Below, piece after piece: positions 1 through 11,659 of a DNA stretch of 64,000 nucleotides. Below the pieces are notes generated by a model. That model did not search any database, was not told the DNA's origin, and saw nothing but the letters and a program-made list of their open reading frames with translations. Source of the DNA: Platycnemis pennipes (Eukaryota; Arthropoda; Insecta; Odonata; Platycnemididae); assembly GCA_933228895.1 (NCBI GenBank), contig OW121846.1:78070064-78134063 (forward strand), read 5' to 3'. The translations under genes were made by a program, and so were the position numbers. The first letter of the stretch is position 1. Each line of letters starts with the position of its first letter.

Positions 1-466
1 GCATGGAAATGGTTCACGTTTGGTGATATCCACCCCATGCCACACCCTCGCGGTGGCTAGCACCTCGCCACTGCATCACCCCGAATTCTCCCCTTGAGTG
101 TGCTTTCTCGATCGGCTGCGAATGATAGCCGAAGAGCTGTCTACTGAAGTCTACTGAAGACTTAGTGTGTAAGGAAACACTATTGGAGACGGTTTCTGGT
201 GCCGATGACTGCTTAAGTACTTTTTACACAAGGAACACATTTCTTAACTTTTTATTCGTCTTGATTAAGAGTGGAGACATCGACGGTCGGGACGTTGCCC
301 GATCGCTGTGGATGGACCCGTCGGTCTTGGATGAGCAAGAATTGGGGGGTTACATCAATGTGCTCGAAGTTCCCGTGAGAGGGATTGAAACAAAAACCTT
401 TACGTGTGGATGCACGGGTAAGTTATTTTGGAAATTGCGTACCTCTCTGTAGAAGAAATCTGCGCC
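1..466 (+). pseudogene. Duplicated gene-fragment block, copy 1 (unrecognised protein)
   Basis: This block is a near copy of 56348-56815. It holds a short frame (from about 165 to 420) containing the peptide DIDGRDVARSLWMDPS, which I do not recognise. The same peptide, with few changes, is in the copy at 56.5 kb. The frame is followed in both copies by a good splice-donor string (GTAAGT here, GTATGT there), so this may be an exon carried by a repeat. Similarity stops at about 466, where the PLE begins. The first 60 bases contain the 'CCACACCCTCGCGGTGG' motif that ends CR1-like elements elsewhere in the window. Function unknown. Confidence 0.45.
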
Positions 467-1080
467 TCAGCTGTCATAAATATTACGTTGGTCAGACGGG
501 AAGGGATTTTACCAGTAGACTTCAAGAGCATCAAAGGTGTGTGGATAAGGGAGACAAATCGTCATTGCTGGCCAACCATCTCATGTAGGCATCGCACCAC
601 TGCCTCCTTGATCCGGAAATTCTGCATTTTGAAAGAAAAGGCCCAAGATTTGAAAGAAAAGCCAAAGATCGGACGCATGGGAAAAGTGGGAAATTATGCG
701 TAGTGATAATAACCTGTTGTTGAATGACCAACTTTTCCGGATCCATTCCCCATTGCTTGCTATTCCTTTTTCAAATAACCTACCACTTCCCTTATCCAGT
801 CCCAAGGACAAACTCCTGAGAGTGCTTCATACAATTCTTTCCTTTCCATTATTCCCTCCTCGCCACAGCCCCCACCCCCTCACTCACCCTATAGTCATTC
901 CCTCCTCTCCCCCCAACCACTTTCCCCTATCCCAATACCCTCCCCGTTTCATATATATTGCGCTGCTGTCACTGAACTTTATGAGTGTACCCCTGATGAT
1001 GGCCTGATAAGCCGAAACACGTGTTGTGTAACTTCATAATTTTAAATACATTGTGGAAAAGTTCTCTTATGTAATATATT
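467..1080 (+). mobile_element. Penelope-like element 3' fragment with GIY-YIG domain (copy 1)
   Basis: The translated segment around 470-588 contains YYVGQTGRDFTSRLQEH, the core of the GIY-YIG endonuclease at the C-terminus of PLE proteins. The frame is stopped by TAG at 586-588, and PLE-like coding continues beyond it. The copy at 55.4-56.2 kb has the same TAG at the matching place, so the two derive from one already dead copy. The C-rich 3' region and the terminal string with TGATGATGGCCTGATAAGCC (about 995-1014) match the end of the second copy. Reverse transcriptase sequence is absent, so the fragment is strongly 5'-truncated. Confidence 0.8.
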
Positions 1081-1216
1081 TGTTTATTTGTCTCTAAAAT
1101 CAGTGGATAAAGCTTTTACATAGGGTCCAATGACAGGAATAACTTAAAATTACATGCAAGAATGATTAACATGCAACAGGGAAAAGACAGGCGGATGAAT
1201 GAGTAGCTCTTAGTTG
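1081..1216 (+). repeat. Flank shared with the 56.2-56.35 kb copy
   Basis: This 135-base stretch follows the PLE end in both copies of the duplicated block (compare 56207-56347) and ends with GAGTAGCTCTTAGTTG. After that point the two copies diverge. It supports duplication of a whole segment rather than two independent PLE insertions. Confidence 0.6.
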
Positions 1217-2217
1217 AGTCTTAATGAGTAACTCATTTTACTTATTAGGTTGTGAGGCACTTGGGATGCACTCTGGGATTCAAGGCTACGTGCAATTGAA
1301 CTCCGATACGAATTTTCCCGTTGGTCTTTGGGTAGTCCATATTCCACGTATCCTTGACTGAGGAGTGGAGGAAGACTTCTAGTAGAAGCAACTTCCCCTC
1401 CCACCAAAGAAATCCTGCCAAGAAATACGTCGCCCCACCTGGCGAATTTTCGTCGAAACATTCTGTTATATAGGGATTTTTCATGGAGGGCCTCCATTGG
1501 AGGCGCATCGTGAGATTTCAATTGTAAGGATTGGCTACTAATAATACTATGGATTTCGTTGTATTTTTATGAATATGGTTATTTTGACTGTCATTGCTTT
1601 CTTTATAAAGCGAAAGTGCGTGTGTTATTAATAACAGAAATTTGCCGATCTTCATTTGCATTCCAAAGTGGACAACATTTGTACAATTTCTCATGCCTAG
1701 GTTTTCACTCGTATCTTCTTTTTCTGGCATTACCAGGCAGTCCTGGTTCATACAAACACTGAGATTGGAGTTATCCCACCCGACAAATTATTCTACTGGA
1801 GCATCATTCGTTTCCAATTCACTTTTGTATGTATACAAAGAAGTTTATCACCATAATTAATAGTGTGTGATTGGAAATTATCTGATTGCATTTCTATTAT
1901 ACGTTAGAGTGATAATAGAACCCGCGGTAGTCACTCTGTAATGGTGGCTAATACTGTTGAAACCAACTTCAGGGGTCCAATTTCGAATCTCGGAAAATCT
2001 ATCCCCTTGAATGGAGTCTCAGAGGTTGACTTTCAAAGATTTCCATCGTTTGAATAACCCGTTAAAATGTTTCATCTGATGCTCTCCGTCCGCATGGTGG
2101 GACGTAAAACTTTGGATCCACATATGATTAAAGACGGCGCATGGGGATACCGAATTTCGCCGCGCCCTTTCTCTCTTCCTCGAAATAACGTTTTAATCTA
2201 GATGAGCGATTCATGTC
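1217..2217. repeat. Dispersed repeat family, copy A, first part
   Basis: This stretch aligns in the same orientation with 14180-15130. Shared landmarks are GGCACTTGGGATGCACTCTG, the run containing GAATAACCCGTTAA, and GGCGCATGGGGATACCGAAT. No coding frame is conserved between copies. It may be a non-autonomous transposon or part of a segmental duplication. Copy A continues at 4926-5226 and 6410-6605 after two insertions. Confidence 0.6.
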
Positions 2218-2802
2218 AAAAAGCAAGTAACATTTGACTTGGGTCATAGGGGTCATTTTGACCCAATCGTATTTTTAAATTTATTTTTTTATCTCATTTT
2301 TTAAGAGAACAGAATTTCCTCTCGTGACATTTAATAATTTTAATAGGTGTTCAATTGCATACATTTTTACATTCCTAAAATAATCCATTGGGGAAGTAAG
2401 TTATATTTTACCTTGAACGCCCAAATGGGGTCATTTTGACCCAAGCGTTCATTCAGCGCGCTTTATCTCTGCTAAAGGTCCTTTTATTTGCATTTTTGTA
2501 TCATTCTGCTGCGTATGTGCTCAATGCTCTCTCGTCTTATCTTTTTCATTCAGTTACTTATCTTCTAAGTTCGTATCAGTTTCATAAACAGTTTTGTTTC
2601 CTTTCCCCATCACGTCCTCACTTTTCGTTTTGCTTGCATGTGGAGGTATTTAGTAATTACTTTGTTGACATCATCATACATTGTCAATCTCTGCGGGGTG
2701 AGAAGAATGCAATTTTGTTTACCACTTTCGCACGGAATTTATCTACTTAGTTGACTCCAAATCTGATTATCTCTTTTCGGATGACGAGTGGAGAATAGAA
2801 CT

Positions 2803-2995
2803 CGTTCTCACAGTGGAAAATAAAAATCACTTTGTACATTCCAAACAAAGGTTCTATTGGTTTCTACCATGATTTCGACAATATATGTCATTATCAAGAT
2901 TGATATTGACGAAACCATGGTGGAATCTATAAAACCTATGCGTGGAATGTAGAAAGTGGTTTTTATTTTCCAATCGAGTGGTTCCACAAGGTAAA
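2803..2995. repeat. Imperfect hairpin, MITE-like
   Basis: The left arm begins GTGGAAAATAAAAATCACTT and the right arm ends with its near complement. The dyad continues inward through ACCATGRTTTCG and centres near 2895. Arms are roughly 85 bases with scattered mismatches. There is no coding capacity. It is consistent with a miniature inverted-repeat element. Confidence 0.5.
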
Positions 2996-3359
2996 CCCTT
3001 AGAACAGTTACAGTAAGTGAAGTTCGTTTATAATACGGCGCATCGGGATACCGAAATGTTGCCCATTGGTCGTGGCTTCTATGGACGAATATGCGGTGTG
3101 ATCGTTATTTTGAAGATAGCTGTAATCAAAAATTTCTCAAAGACCAGCACAATGTTCTGCTGACATTCTCGCGGAGCTGTATAAGATTCAATAAGATGAC
3201 TCAGATTGTGGAGAGTGTTCATTTGACAATTCCGACGGCAATCTGAGATTTGAAACTTGTGAAGAATAAACATAATCCTCAGAATGTGACGATAAGTACC
3301 CGTTTGATGATCTCAGTAGAGACACAAGGAGGGGCGGATCTAAAAGTAAGCTCACTATT

Positions 3360-4490
3360 TGATATAATATTCATTCACTATTTTCATGGAACTCGGGGTC
3401 AAAGCAATAGATGCTCTTGGAATAATCAAAGATAGCTATGACAGTGGATGGCCAGCAGAGAATTTCCAGAAGCCTGAAATGATTTCAATCCCGAAGAAGC
3501 CAAGGACAGAGAAATGCAAAGAATTTACCTTTAGCCTGGTGTCACACATATCGCAAATACTTACTAAGATTATTAGCAGAAGAATGGAAGGGAAGATCGA
3601 AGGGAATATTTCCGAAAATCAATTCGTATTTACGAAAAACCAAGAAGCTAGTGAGGCAATGCTCAGCTGAAGGATACTGGCCGAGAAAATGATACACGTA
3701 AAAAAGCCATTGTATGTGACATTCGTGGACTTGGAAAAGGCCTTTGACAACTTGGAATGGAACAAGATGTTAAAGATACTGGAAGCTATTGGAATGATTG
3801 GAATGGACTACAAGGATAGAAGAAAAAAAAGTAGTCTCTACAAGAACCAGGTCACCACAATACAAATAAAAGACGGAAGGAAGAGAGAAGACAAAATAAA
3901 TGAAGTATTCAGATAAGGATGCAACCTCTCCCCAGCGTTATTCAATATATACTTGAAAGAAGCAATAAGAGACACAGAGGAAATTGGTATCAAGGGCATC
4001 AAGGTGAATGACGAAGAAATAAACATGCTCTGGTTTGCAGATGACATCGCAGTTGTAGAACAAAGTCGAGAGGACCTACAAGCATCCCTGACCCCTATGG
4101 ACCAAGTACTTCAAGAAGATAATATGAGCATCAACAAGAATATAATATGAGCATCAAGCGTGAAAACTAAAATCCTAGTGTGCGGAAGAGAGAAGCTTAA
4201 GGCAAATATCACAATTTGAGTGAAATTGTTAGAAGTGGAGAAATTCACCTACCTCAGCAACACTATAACCTGGGATGGAAGAAGCTCAACGGACATCAAG
4301 CAAAGAATAGCACAAGCTAAGGAAGCTTTTATGAAGAAGGGACAACTACTGTGCTCAAAGAACCTACGGCTGAACCTACGGAACCTACGTGAAAGAGGAA
4401 ACATACCAGAACGTGTGGGAATTAACACTAAGTAGGGCATAATGGAGGGCTGCAGTAAACAAACCATGGGATTGAAATACTGATGATGAT
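3360..4490 (+). pseudogene. Non-LTR retrotransposon reverse transcriptase, decayed
   Basis: Three consecutive frames encode a reverse transcriptase of the type often annotated as craniofacial-development-protein-2-like. Fingers and palm segments are visible in order: motif A as FVDLEKAFDN (about 3725-3755), motif B as LSPALFNIYL after a stop (about 3925-3955), and the catalytic FADDIAVV (about 4035-4060). Downstream is the family tail RIAQAKEAFMKKGQLL. In-frame stops occur at 3668 and 3914, both changes expected from CGA or CAA, plus further stops near 4150 and 4218. No endonuclease domain is seen upstream, so this is a 5'-truncated dead copy. The same family occurs at 50.4-51.0 kb and 60.0-62.0 kb. 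Confidence 0.8.
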
Positions 4491-4925
4491 GAAAACTATT
4501 TTCATTAGGCTACTAACTTTTTTTACATTTTTTCTGATGGTATTTCTAATTTTGGTAGGACAAATCATTCATAATTCAACAGTTCAAACTGCAAAAACAA
4601 TTAATAAATACATTTAAATAAAGTAGATGACATTTGTTGTTTACTGCGTGTCACCATTTCAGGCAAGAAAAAATGAAATTGAAAATAATCGAGAAAATGA
4701 TTCCAACACTCAAGGTTGGTGTTTCAATAAATAGTTATATCGAGAAAAATATTACTATAATGAACTGAAAAAATCGATGATTGTGAAGAATTAGGACATC
4801 ATTTAACGAAAAAACACTAAACATGTAAAAATATAAATGCCTTGCGATAAATTAACTTATTAATTATCGGGGGTCAAAATGACCCCATTTGGGCGTTGAA
4901 TGATGTCGAAAAGTCCGGGCGTCGT

Positions 4926-5226
4926 AGTGTTAAAAAACTTATCCATATGTCGTTATCTTGATTTTTATTTCCGAGTGAATTACGCTGTGCAATAGTATAA
5001 TACATTTTTGATTACCGCGGAAAAAGCATGAATGGGGGATACCCACAATTTTTAAAGAGAACGACAAAGTTCATTACGTTTTGATTTAGAGCTCAGGTTT
5101 AACTTTTGAAATGTCGAAGAAATCCTTTTCTGATGCGCCTGATGCTACTTTTATTCTCGCATGGAATTCTCGCATTCATTGTCTGACCTGACGTTGCCGA
5201 ATTATTTTACTATCACTCGCCCTATG
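4926..5226. repeat. Dispersed repeat family, copy A, second part
   Basis: Matches 15155-15670 in copy B, which is longer here. Landmarks are TTGATTACCGCGGAAAAAG and GAAATCCTTTTCTGATGCG. It ends at CCCTATG, where the CR1/L2 element was inserted. Confidence 0.6.
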
Positions 5227-6409
5227 AACATGAGCAGCATGAACTGCCTATTGTAAAATTTGAATGATGATATTGTCTCCATATCCAACTGGGATGAAAA
5301 TAATTACCTTATCTCAACTGTGCTAATACCAAAGCCATTATCATATGCTTCTTAAAGCTTGTAAATAAGATTGATCATGATTAATAACCTAATGACAAAC
5401 AGGAAAATAATAATGTTCCATTCTCAAGAACAGTAAAAAATTAAGGTGCGACAATGTCAAATAATCTCTCTTGGCAAAATCATGTTCATGGAATTTCGAA
5501 CAAAGCCAGCAAAAACGTTTGTCAATTAAAACTGAACAAAGAATTGTTACCTGTTGAAACAAAAAATATTAATATCCTCTATTGTTTTTCCGCATTTCAA
5601 TTACTGTTGTTTAGTTTACAATGATATCCCAAATGAACTTGAGCGTCTACTACATTTTTGTGTAAGATTTGTATTCAACCTATGAAGAGATGTTCATATA
5701 TTGCCAGACCTCAACAAAATTGAATGGCTTTCTACTAAAAACGACGGAAATATTACCTAGCTACCTTAATTTACCTGTTGTTTCTTCATAAAAAGCCTGA
5801 ATATAATTATTCTATTCAAAATTAAGCATAAGACTACCACTGTTACTACAAGAGCAGATGTAAACTTCATCTACTATCCCGCTCATTGTACAACTTCTTT
5901 CCACAAATCATTCCAGGTTGTGAGATCTGATCTCTGGAATAACCTACCAGAAAATGTAAAAACTATTCGGACCGTTAAATTGTTCATGGCAAAGGTTTAT
6001 AATTTTTTATTTACAGCCTCAATTCACCTAACAATAATGTACATTTTTTATACTTCTTTGATTTTTTGTTCTTATCTTTATGTAACTTCAAGCTGTTCCA
6101 ATAACTTCTTTTTCACAGTATTCAGCTCTGTATGATTTATTGCTAGGCAACTGATGGGCTGCAATTTTACCTATAATTACTATGATGGAACTTATTATGA
6201 TATTAGGAATATTGTGCATGATATGTTTTTCCCTTTTTTTGGTCTTTGCATAATGGAACTCTTTCGGTATATTGCTTTGTTGTATTGGTTTATCGCTCAC
6301 AACGAGTAAGTGAGTTTAATTAATGATTCTATTTTTTGTACTGTAAATGGGCTTTGTTCTTGGAGGACATATGCCCTAGAGCAATAAATACTCTTCTAAT
6401 TCTAATTAC
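5227..6409 (+). mobile_element. CR1/L2-type non-LTR retrotransposon, 5'-truncated and decayed
   Basis: Copy B (about 15683) is an empty site: sequence on both sides of this element is contiguous there. The coding remnant near 5920-6010 reads RSDLWNNLPENVKTIRTVKLF, the typical C-terminal tail of CR1/L2 reverse transcriptase proteins. More degenerate upstream segments near 5640-5760 fit the preceding region. The 3' end is AATAAATACTCTTCTAATTCTAATTAC-like (first 20 bases at 6383), a short-repeat tail usual for this group. Any target duplication is at most a few bases (ATG). Confidence 0.7.
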
Positions 6410-6605
6410 ATGTCTTAACCATTCTTCAATAGCCTCACGGTTTCCCAACTTCCTGAGTTCATAGCGCGTACAAACGGTGAAATTCAAAGTATTCTTTGAT
6501 AAATATGGAGTGCAACTTCAATCGATGATATCTTTGTTGCCGATAATATTTTTGCATGGGAAATGAATACCAACAAGTGTGTTCGCAGGAAACCTGCGCT
6601 GTTAA
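6410..6605. repeat. Dispersed repeat family, copy A, third part
   Basis: Aligns with 15683-15880: TGTCTTAACC, then TTCCCAACTT and CTGAGTTCATAG, ending at GGAAACCTGCG. It completes copy A. Confidence 0.6.
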
Positions 6606-7629
6606 GAGACTTAGGATTAGGAGGAAGGTTGGATTTTTTTACTGCGGGGATGCAACTTCTCACCTGCGTGTGGACTGTCTTTGAAATGTTTTCTTTAACC
6701 CTTCATCCCTTCATTTTTGGTGGCGTGGTAACCCAGTGCGACGCGACTTCGTAATGAGGTCAGAGGTCGAGATAAAATCTAGGGGATATTTTTAGGAACC
6801 TTCTAAAACTATTAATCGGTGGAGTTTTCAAGTATTATAGGTTATTAGAAAAAGTTGTCTCGAAGAAAAAGGAATCACCGTCACCAATTCCTTTAGCGGC
6901 TAAAAGAACTATAAACATTATATGGAGTAGTATTAGAATTTACGTCACGCCAGTTTTATACGGTTAGTCTGCCTACAAAGACTTATGGTTGAGACAAAAA
7001 AAATATACCTCATTTGAAACTGGATGCAAACCTGCGACTACCGGATTGTCTGGCCCCCGAGTTATAAACTTGATTACCGCGGCCGTCACAAAATTTTGAT
7101 AGATCCAGTCTAAAACAGAGCAATAATTGAATGGAAATCCAATTGAAATTTGAGCATGTGAACCTACGCGATTCTCATATTATTTCCTCCTTCGATATCT
7201 CACTTATCTTCCGTGCACCCTGTTACTTCACGATGATACTTCAGTGGATGGTTTACAGCTCCAGGATTGAATCAACACAGTTTTTTACTCCTCGATTGTA
7301 AGTTTGTGTATGTCCCAATCCTTTCACGCCCGGTCGAATTTACTGTACGCTTTTTAAGGGCAAGTGTCCGAGATACTGCACTCATCTGCCTTGACGAGTA
7401 TCGACTCAGTCAAACAAGAAATGTTCTTTCAGTGACCCACATCGCTATTTTAAAAATCGACAGCCTAGTATGGACTTAAAATTCTTCAAATTCTTAGTGC
7501 TTGGCTTAGGACGGAAACGTAAGGAGTAACTCAGATGGAACTCCTCCACAATGATTTGAGAGGTGGAGTTCAAATAGATTTATATTTTAATTTGCTGCAA
7601 CTGCATCGGTCATATCTTACTGTCTAATA
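6606..7629. other. No recognised feature
   Basis: AT-rich intergenic sequence. Only short unsupported frames; no repeat family, RNA gene or exon that I can support. Confidence 0.5.
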
Positions 7630-7760
7630 CAGGGGTCATAAACTGCTGCTCGCGAACCACGTGAGGCTGTACGGATGCGGGCATATGGCTCTCACGCAGA
7701 ATTGATAATATAAAATAATATAAAGTTCCTTCTAAAAAAGCATGCGTCGGTCAAAATATG
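7630..7760 (+). mobile_element. Possible hAT-type terminal fragment
   Basis: Begins CAGGGGTCATAAACTGCTGC and continues with GCTCGCGAACCACG, resembling hAT terminal inverted repeats of the CAGGGGTC class. No opposite end was found nearby, so only one terminus is supported. Confidence 0.35.
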
Positions 7761-7979
7761 CCATTGCGTTTCATTCCGTTAAGGGAGCAAAACAAAAACT
7801 ACGGCCATAGTAACGATCAATCACTCTTGAATGTTGCACCATAATTATTCACAATTTTACAACAAAAGGGACTAATTTTGGTAGGAAGAAAGATAGAAAA
7901 CTTAGGCGTTCCATTGGTTAAAAATATTTAATAAACATGTTTCACTACACTGTAGTGTCGTAACGTATGTACATGCACA

Positions 7980-8136
7980 AGATAATGAGAAAACGCATGA
8001 ATATATATGGGTCCAAAAGGGGTAGGGGTGTAAGGATCGGGTGGGATGGAATGTGGGGGGGGGCGGGGGGAGGAAAAGGGTCGGAGTCAGGGAGGGAAGG
8101 GTGTTAAGTAGGTTCTAAGGCTGGTCCCTATAGTGG
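7980..8136 (-). mobile_element. G-rich PLE-like 3' UTR remnant
   Basis: The minus strand is C-rich and ends in ATATATATTCATGCG-like sequence, similar in layout to the C-rich 3' region of the PLE at 850-960. The plus strand has runs of 9, 4 and 6 G (8057-8075) and could form G-quadruplexes. No coding sequence is left. Confidence 0.3.
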
Positions 8137-8429
8137 GTGGGATCGGTCGAAGATGAGTGTTCCACAAGTCTTGGCATCTGCCATGGGGAGGGGAAGTTGC
8201 CTCTCCAAGAAGGCCTCCTCCACTCCTCAGCCAAGGAAGCGTGGAATATGGACTATCATAGACCACCGGGAAATTTCGTTACGAAGTTCAATTGCACGGA
8301 GCCTTCAATCCCAGAGTGCATTCCAAGTGCCTCCCACCATAATAGGTTAAATGTAGCTCTTCGGCTATCATTCAAAGCCAGTCGAAAAAGTACACTCGAG
8401 GGGGGAGGTCGGGTTGATGGATTCGTGAG

Positions 8430-9360
8430 GTTCTAGCCACCGCGAGGGTGTGGCAGAGGATGGATTTCACTAAACATGAACCATTTCCATGCAACTAGGT
8501 GCTACTCAGACCTGATTGGTGCAACTGCCATTCACCCTTGCAACTAAGCCTGCAACTAATAGCTACCATGCAACTAATGGCTACCTTGCAACTAAGAGCT
8601 ACTGCTTCAGAGTAGTGTAGCAGTTTGTTTAACCTACCTACCCCTTTGCTATTAGGCCTATTATGGTCTCTTATGGTACGTGGGAAAATGACCTTTTAAA
8701 TCTCTCGGTAAGACAATCTCTCTCTAATCTTAGTGATCTGATGAAGTCTAGCGTAATTGGCAGATGCTCATAATATACATCATACACCTTCATTGAATAT
8801 ATCTGATTTAAATTGTTGCAGGAGATATAATCGGTATATTAACCTATGATCTGATAGTGATTCCCAGCCTCTTTTATTAATTGTGAAGCATCGTTAATCC
8901 AATCACAGCACCTTTTAACAGTGTGCTGCTCTTCGCTGCACTTGGTCCTGCTCTCTGATCAAACCTTATTCATTTGGACACATACACTGCTTGAATATTC
9001 AAGGTGGGGCCTAAATAGTGAAAAGTAACATTGCTATTTGTATTCTTGATACATTTCCCCAGTACCCTTTTAATAAACCTCTTGGCTCGGCCACATATAT
9101 CCCAGATATCTTTCCCCATGATACTCCTCAGTGATTGTAGCATCAAAGTACCTTATGGATATAACGCTTTCATTTGTCGGTTTCCATATAGTTTACGATT
9201 ACTCTCACAAATTATTCCACTTCTATATATTAATAATGACACATCTTTTTAGTTTTAATTTGTCACACCACATTTGTCGCACCACTTTTGAATTTAATCT
9301 AAATCAATTCAAATTGATTCAAGCTTACCACGGTGTCCAATTCTTTGATGTATAAAAGAA
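8430..9360 (-). mobile_element. CR1-like non-LTR retrotransposon 3' fragment
   Basis: On the minus strand the family signature VQRRAA (near 8920-8945) is followed by the decayed C-terminus, then the 3' UTR ending in GAGGGTGTGGCAG-type sequence at 8430-8460. Equivalent pieces lie at 11660-14110, 18290-18950, 54000-54640 and 58665-59265. Many stops; inactive. Confidence 0.6.
8540..8602 (-). repeat. 18-base tandem repeat
   Basis: Three to four units of TGCAACTAATRGCTACCW. The counterpart in the opposite arm (13950-14040) has fewer, more diverged units. Confidence 0.6.
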
Positions 9361-9939
9361 ATAAATGCTAAGATGTATAAAAGTTAAATATCTCGCTATC
9401 CCGGAGAACTCTTAAACATTTTGACCATTATGGATTATATCCTATATAGGTGAAGGATGCCGTTGAAAAATGTAACACGACCAGGGAGGCAACACGTCTA
9501 GCAAGGATCACTTCTCTGCCTGTGCTTGGCGAACGTGAGCACTTCCAATGAAAACAATGCGTGACAAAATTCGTGCAGCGCCGCTTTTGCCTTAGCTACG
9601 TCCTTTTTGCGGCAGGCCTAGATATTGTTTGTGCCCGGCATCGGCGTCTCAGACAATCGCCCAAGACCGCTATATTCCATGGAAGTTGAACCGGGGTATT
9701 CCATTGGGAGACGTGCAAACAGCCCCTCATGAACGAGCCTGTCCCTGCGGGAGAGCCGCAAGGGAACAATGGGAAAGCAGCTTTGACCTCCGATCCTTTC
9801 GGATAGGGGTGTGGTAGTGAGTGAGAGCACCGCCGGGCCCCTGGGCGATGGATCCACCGGTTTTCCCTCCCACACATTCGTGAGTTCTCAATTATTTTCA
9901 GCTATAATATGAAGTGTGCAGTTAAATAATTCCTCCTTA

Positions 9940-10252
9940 AAACGTCAACTTATGCGGGAAGGTCAAACTACGCCGAAAAATACATTAATTCCCGATCCTA
10001 TCAGAATTTTTCACCATCACGATGATCAAATATGACCTGTTGAACTACGTAATGTCTTAAATTAGAGTTGCGGTTCCAAACACCCGTAGATTGGCATCAA
10101 CTCTTTCGCAATAAGTCGCGGGTCGTTATGAAGTTGAATCTGTCGCGGCAACAGAAACGCGGAGAAACGCAAGCATGTCACCGGCCTAACTGAACTTAGG
10201 CGTAACTCCTGATCTCTGCCATATGGATCCTCGCAAGTCGAAGATTTATTGT
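9940..10252 (-). mobile_element. pogo/Tigger-type non-autonomous fragment
   Basis: Shares sequence with the element at 46245-47388, including CATCACGATGATCAAATAT, GTCGCGGCAACAGAAACGCG and GCAAGCATGTCACC. One end near 10230-10252 resembles that element's GGATCC-containing terminus. It sits in the spacer between the palindrome arms. Confidence 0.5.
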
Positions 10253-10384
10253 AAGTGCTCTTTTTTAGCATTTAAGTCGTAAATACCCTGGTAGGAAATG
10301 ATTAGGCAGCATATTGTAAACTAATATTTAGACTTGGGCCGATATCGATAGCGAGTATCGGGTATCGGCCATAATCCCGATGTT

Positions 10385-10510
10385 TCGTGCTTGGCTCGGC
10401 CACATATATCCCAGATGTCTTTCCCCAATGATAACTCTTCAGTGATTGTAGCACCAAAGTACTTTATGGATATAACGCTTTCATTTGTCGTTTTCCATAT
10501 AGTATACGAT
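10385..10510 (-). mobile_element. CR1-like fragment
   Basis: Nearly the same as 9080-9205, with shared runs such as TTGGCTCGGCCACATATATC and GGATATAACGCTTTCATTTG. It is a second partial copy inside the palindrome spacer. Confidence 0.6.
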
Positions 10511-11059
10511 CGCTACTGAGCTGATTAAACGTTGCGTTCGTAATTTCTATCAAAAGCGTAAGGACAATCTTTGCAAGTGTGCGGTTTGAATTTAAAAAAC
10601 GATTTCTCTCCTACCAGTTCTTCCCTTCATCCCATTTTTCCCTTCAACCCATTTTTCACCATACATAGAGCCATGCTCTTTAATAAATTTTTTTTTTAGA
10701 AACACTTTATTGTTTTTTTCTTTTCTTTGTGAATATGTGCCGGGTTCTAAATCTCCCTTATTTTTGGCCAAGAATGTAGAAATCTCCCTTATTTTCGACA
10801 AATATAGTTGGTCACACAACCAGCCACACGAACTCAATTAACCTCGCAGGGTTCTTTATACTTGTAGGTTACGTCTTGTTCTTACGAGTGTACTAACATG
10901 CATCGTTAGAATACTCGAATATTAAACCATTCAATAGCTCAGTAGATGAGGACGATGTAGGGATAAATATACCAGCAATTTACTAATATGCTACCGCATC
11001 CTGACATTGGGCAAACGAATAGAGATGAAAATTAAATGGGCTAGGATCAGTCTTCCGGT
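10511..11059. other. No recognised feature (palindrome spacer)
   Basis: AT-rich; short frames only. Nothing I can support. Confidence 0.5.
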
Positions 11060-11659
11060 TATAAGGAGAAATAACTAAACTACAACTTTCAATTTATAGT
11101 TGAAAAGAATTGAAAACAGGTGAATATGTGGGAGGGAAAACCGGTAGATCCTTCGCCCAGGCGCCCGGTGTAAGCAGCTCACAGCTACCACAACCCTTTC
11201 CGAGAGGTCGTAGGTCACTGGCGGCTTCTTATTGTTCCCTTGGGTGTTTACCGACGGGACAGGCTCTCTAATGAAAAACCTCGGTGCACGTTTCCGTCGG
11301 GAATACCCCGGTCAACGAAACTCACCTCTCCTGGAATATAGCGGTCTTGGGCGAATTGTCTGAGACGACGATGCCGGGCAGAAACAATATTTACGCCCGC
11401 CGCAAAAAGAACTTAGCCAAGGCAATAGCGGCGCTGCGCGAATTTTGTCACGCATTGTTTTAATTGGAAGTGCTCACGTTCGACCCAGCACAGGCAGGGA
11501 AGTGATCCTTGCTAGATGTGTTGCCTCGTGGGTCGTGTCACATTTTTCAACGGCATTTTTCGCCTAAGTAGGACATAATCCTTAATGCTCAAAATGTTTG
11601 AGAGTTCTCCAGGATAGCGAAATAGTAAACTTTTATACATTTTAGCTTTTATTTCTTTT

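Larger units (their letters stand above)
2218..4925. mobile_element. 2.7-kb insertion with piggyBac-like inverted motifs
   Basis: Copy B of the host repeat has only about 30 bases at this point (near 15127-15157), so this is extra sequence in copy A. An inverted pair containing CGCCCAAATGGGGTCATTTT lies at about 2409-2443 and 4867-4905, with a further GGGGTCATTTTGACCC at about 2250. The right edge is at a TTAA (about 4930). Such ends are known in piggyBac-type and related elements, but no transposase is visible here. The interior carries a hairpin and a non-LTR reverse transcriptase remnant. Exact borders and a target duplication could not be fixed. Confidence 0.4.
8137..9935 (-). repeat. Left arm of a large palindrome
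   Basis: This arm is the inverted copy of about 11060-14400 (with the copia element removed). Landmarks matched in reverse complement are GAGGCACTTGGAATGCACTC (8317-8336), the 18-base tandem at 8540-8602, the CR1-like segment at 8600-9360, and the GC-rich 9400-9880 part with GGTTTTCCCTCCCAC at its inner edge. Arms are about 1.75 kb each, separated by about 1.1 kb. Frames within the arm are shadows and have no recognisable product. Confidence 0.7.

Noticed and set aside
9596..9877. Open frames in the GC-rich part of the palindrome arm
   Set aside because: The inverted copy at 11150-11410 does not keep the frame, so selection on a protein is unlikely.
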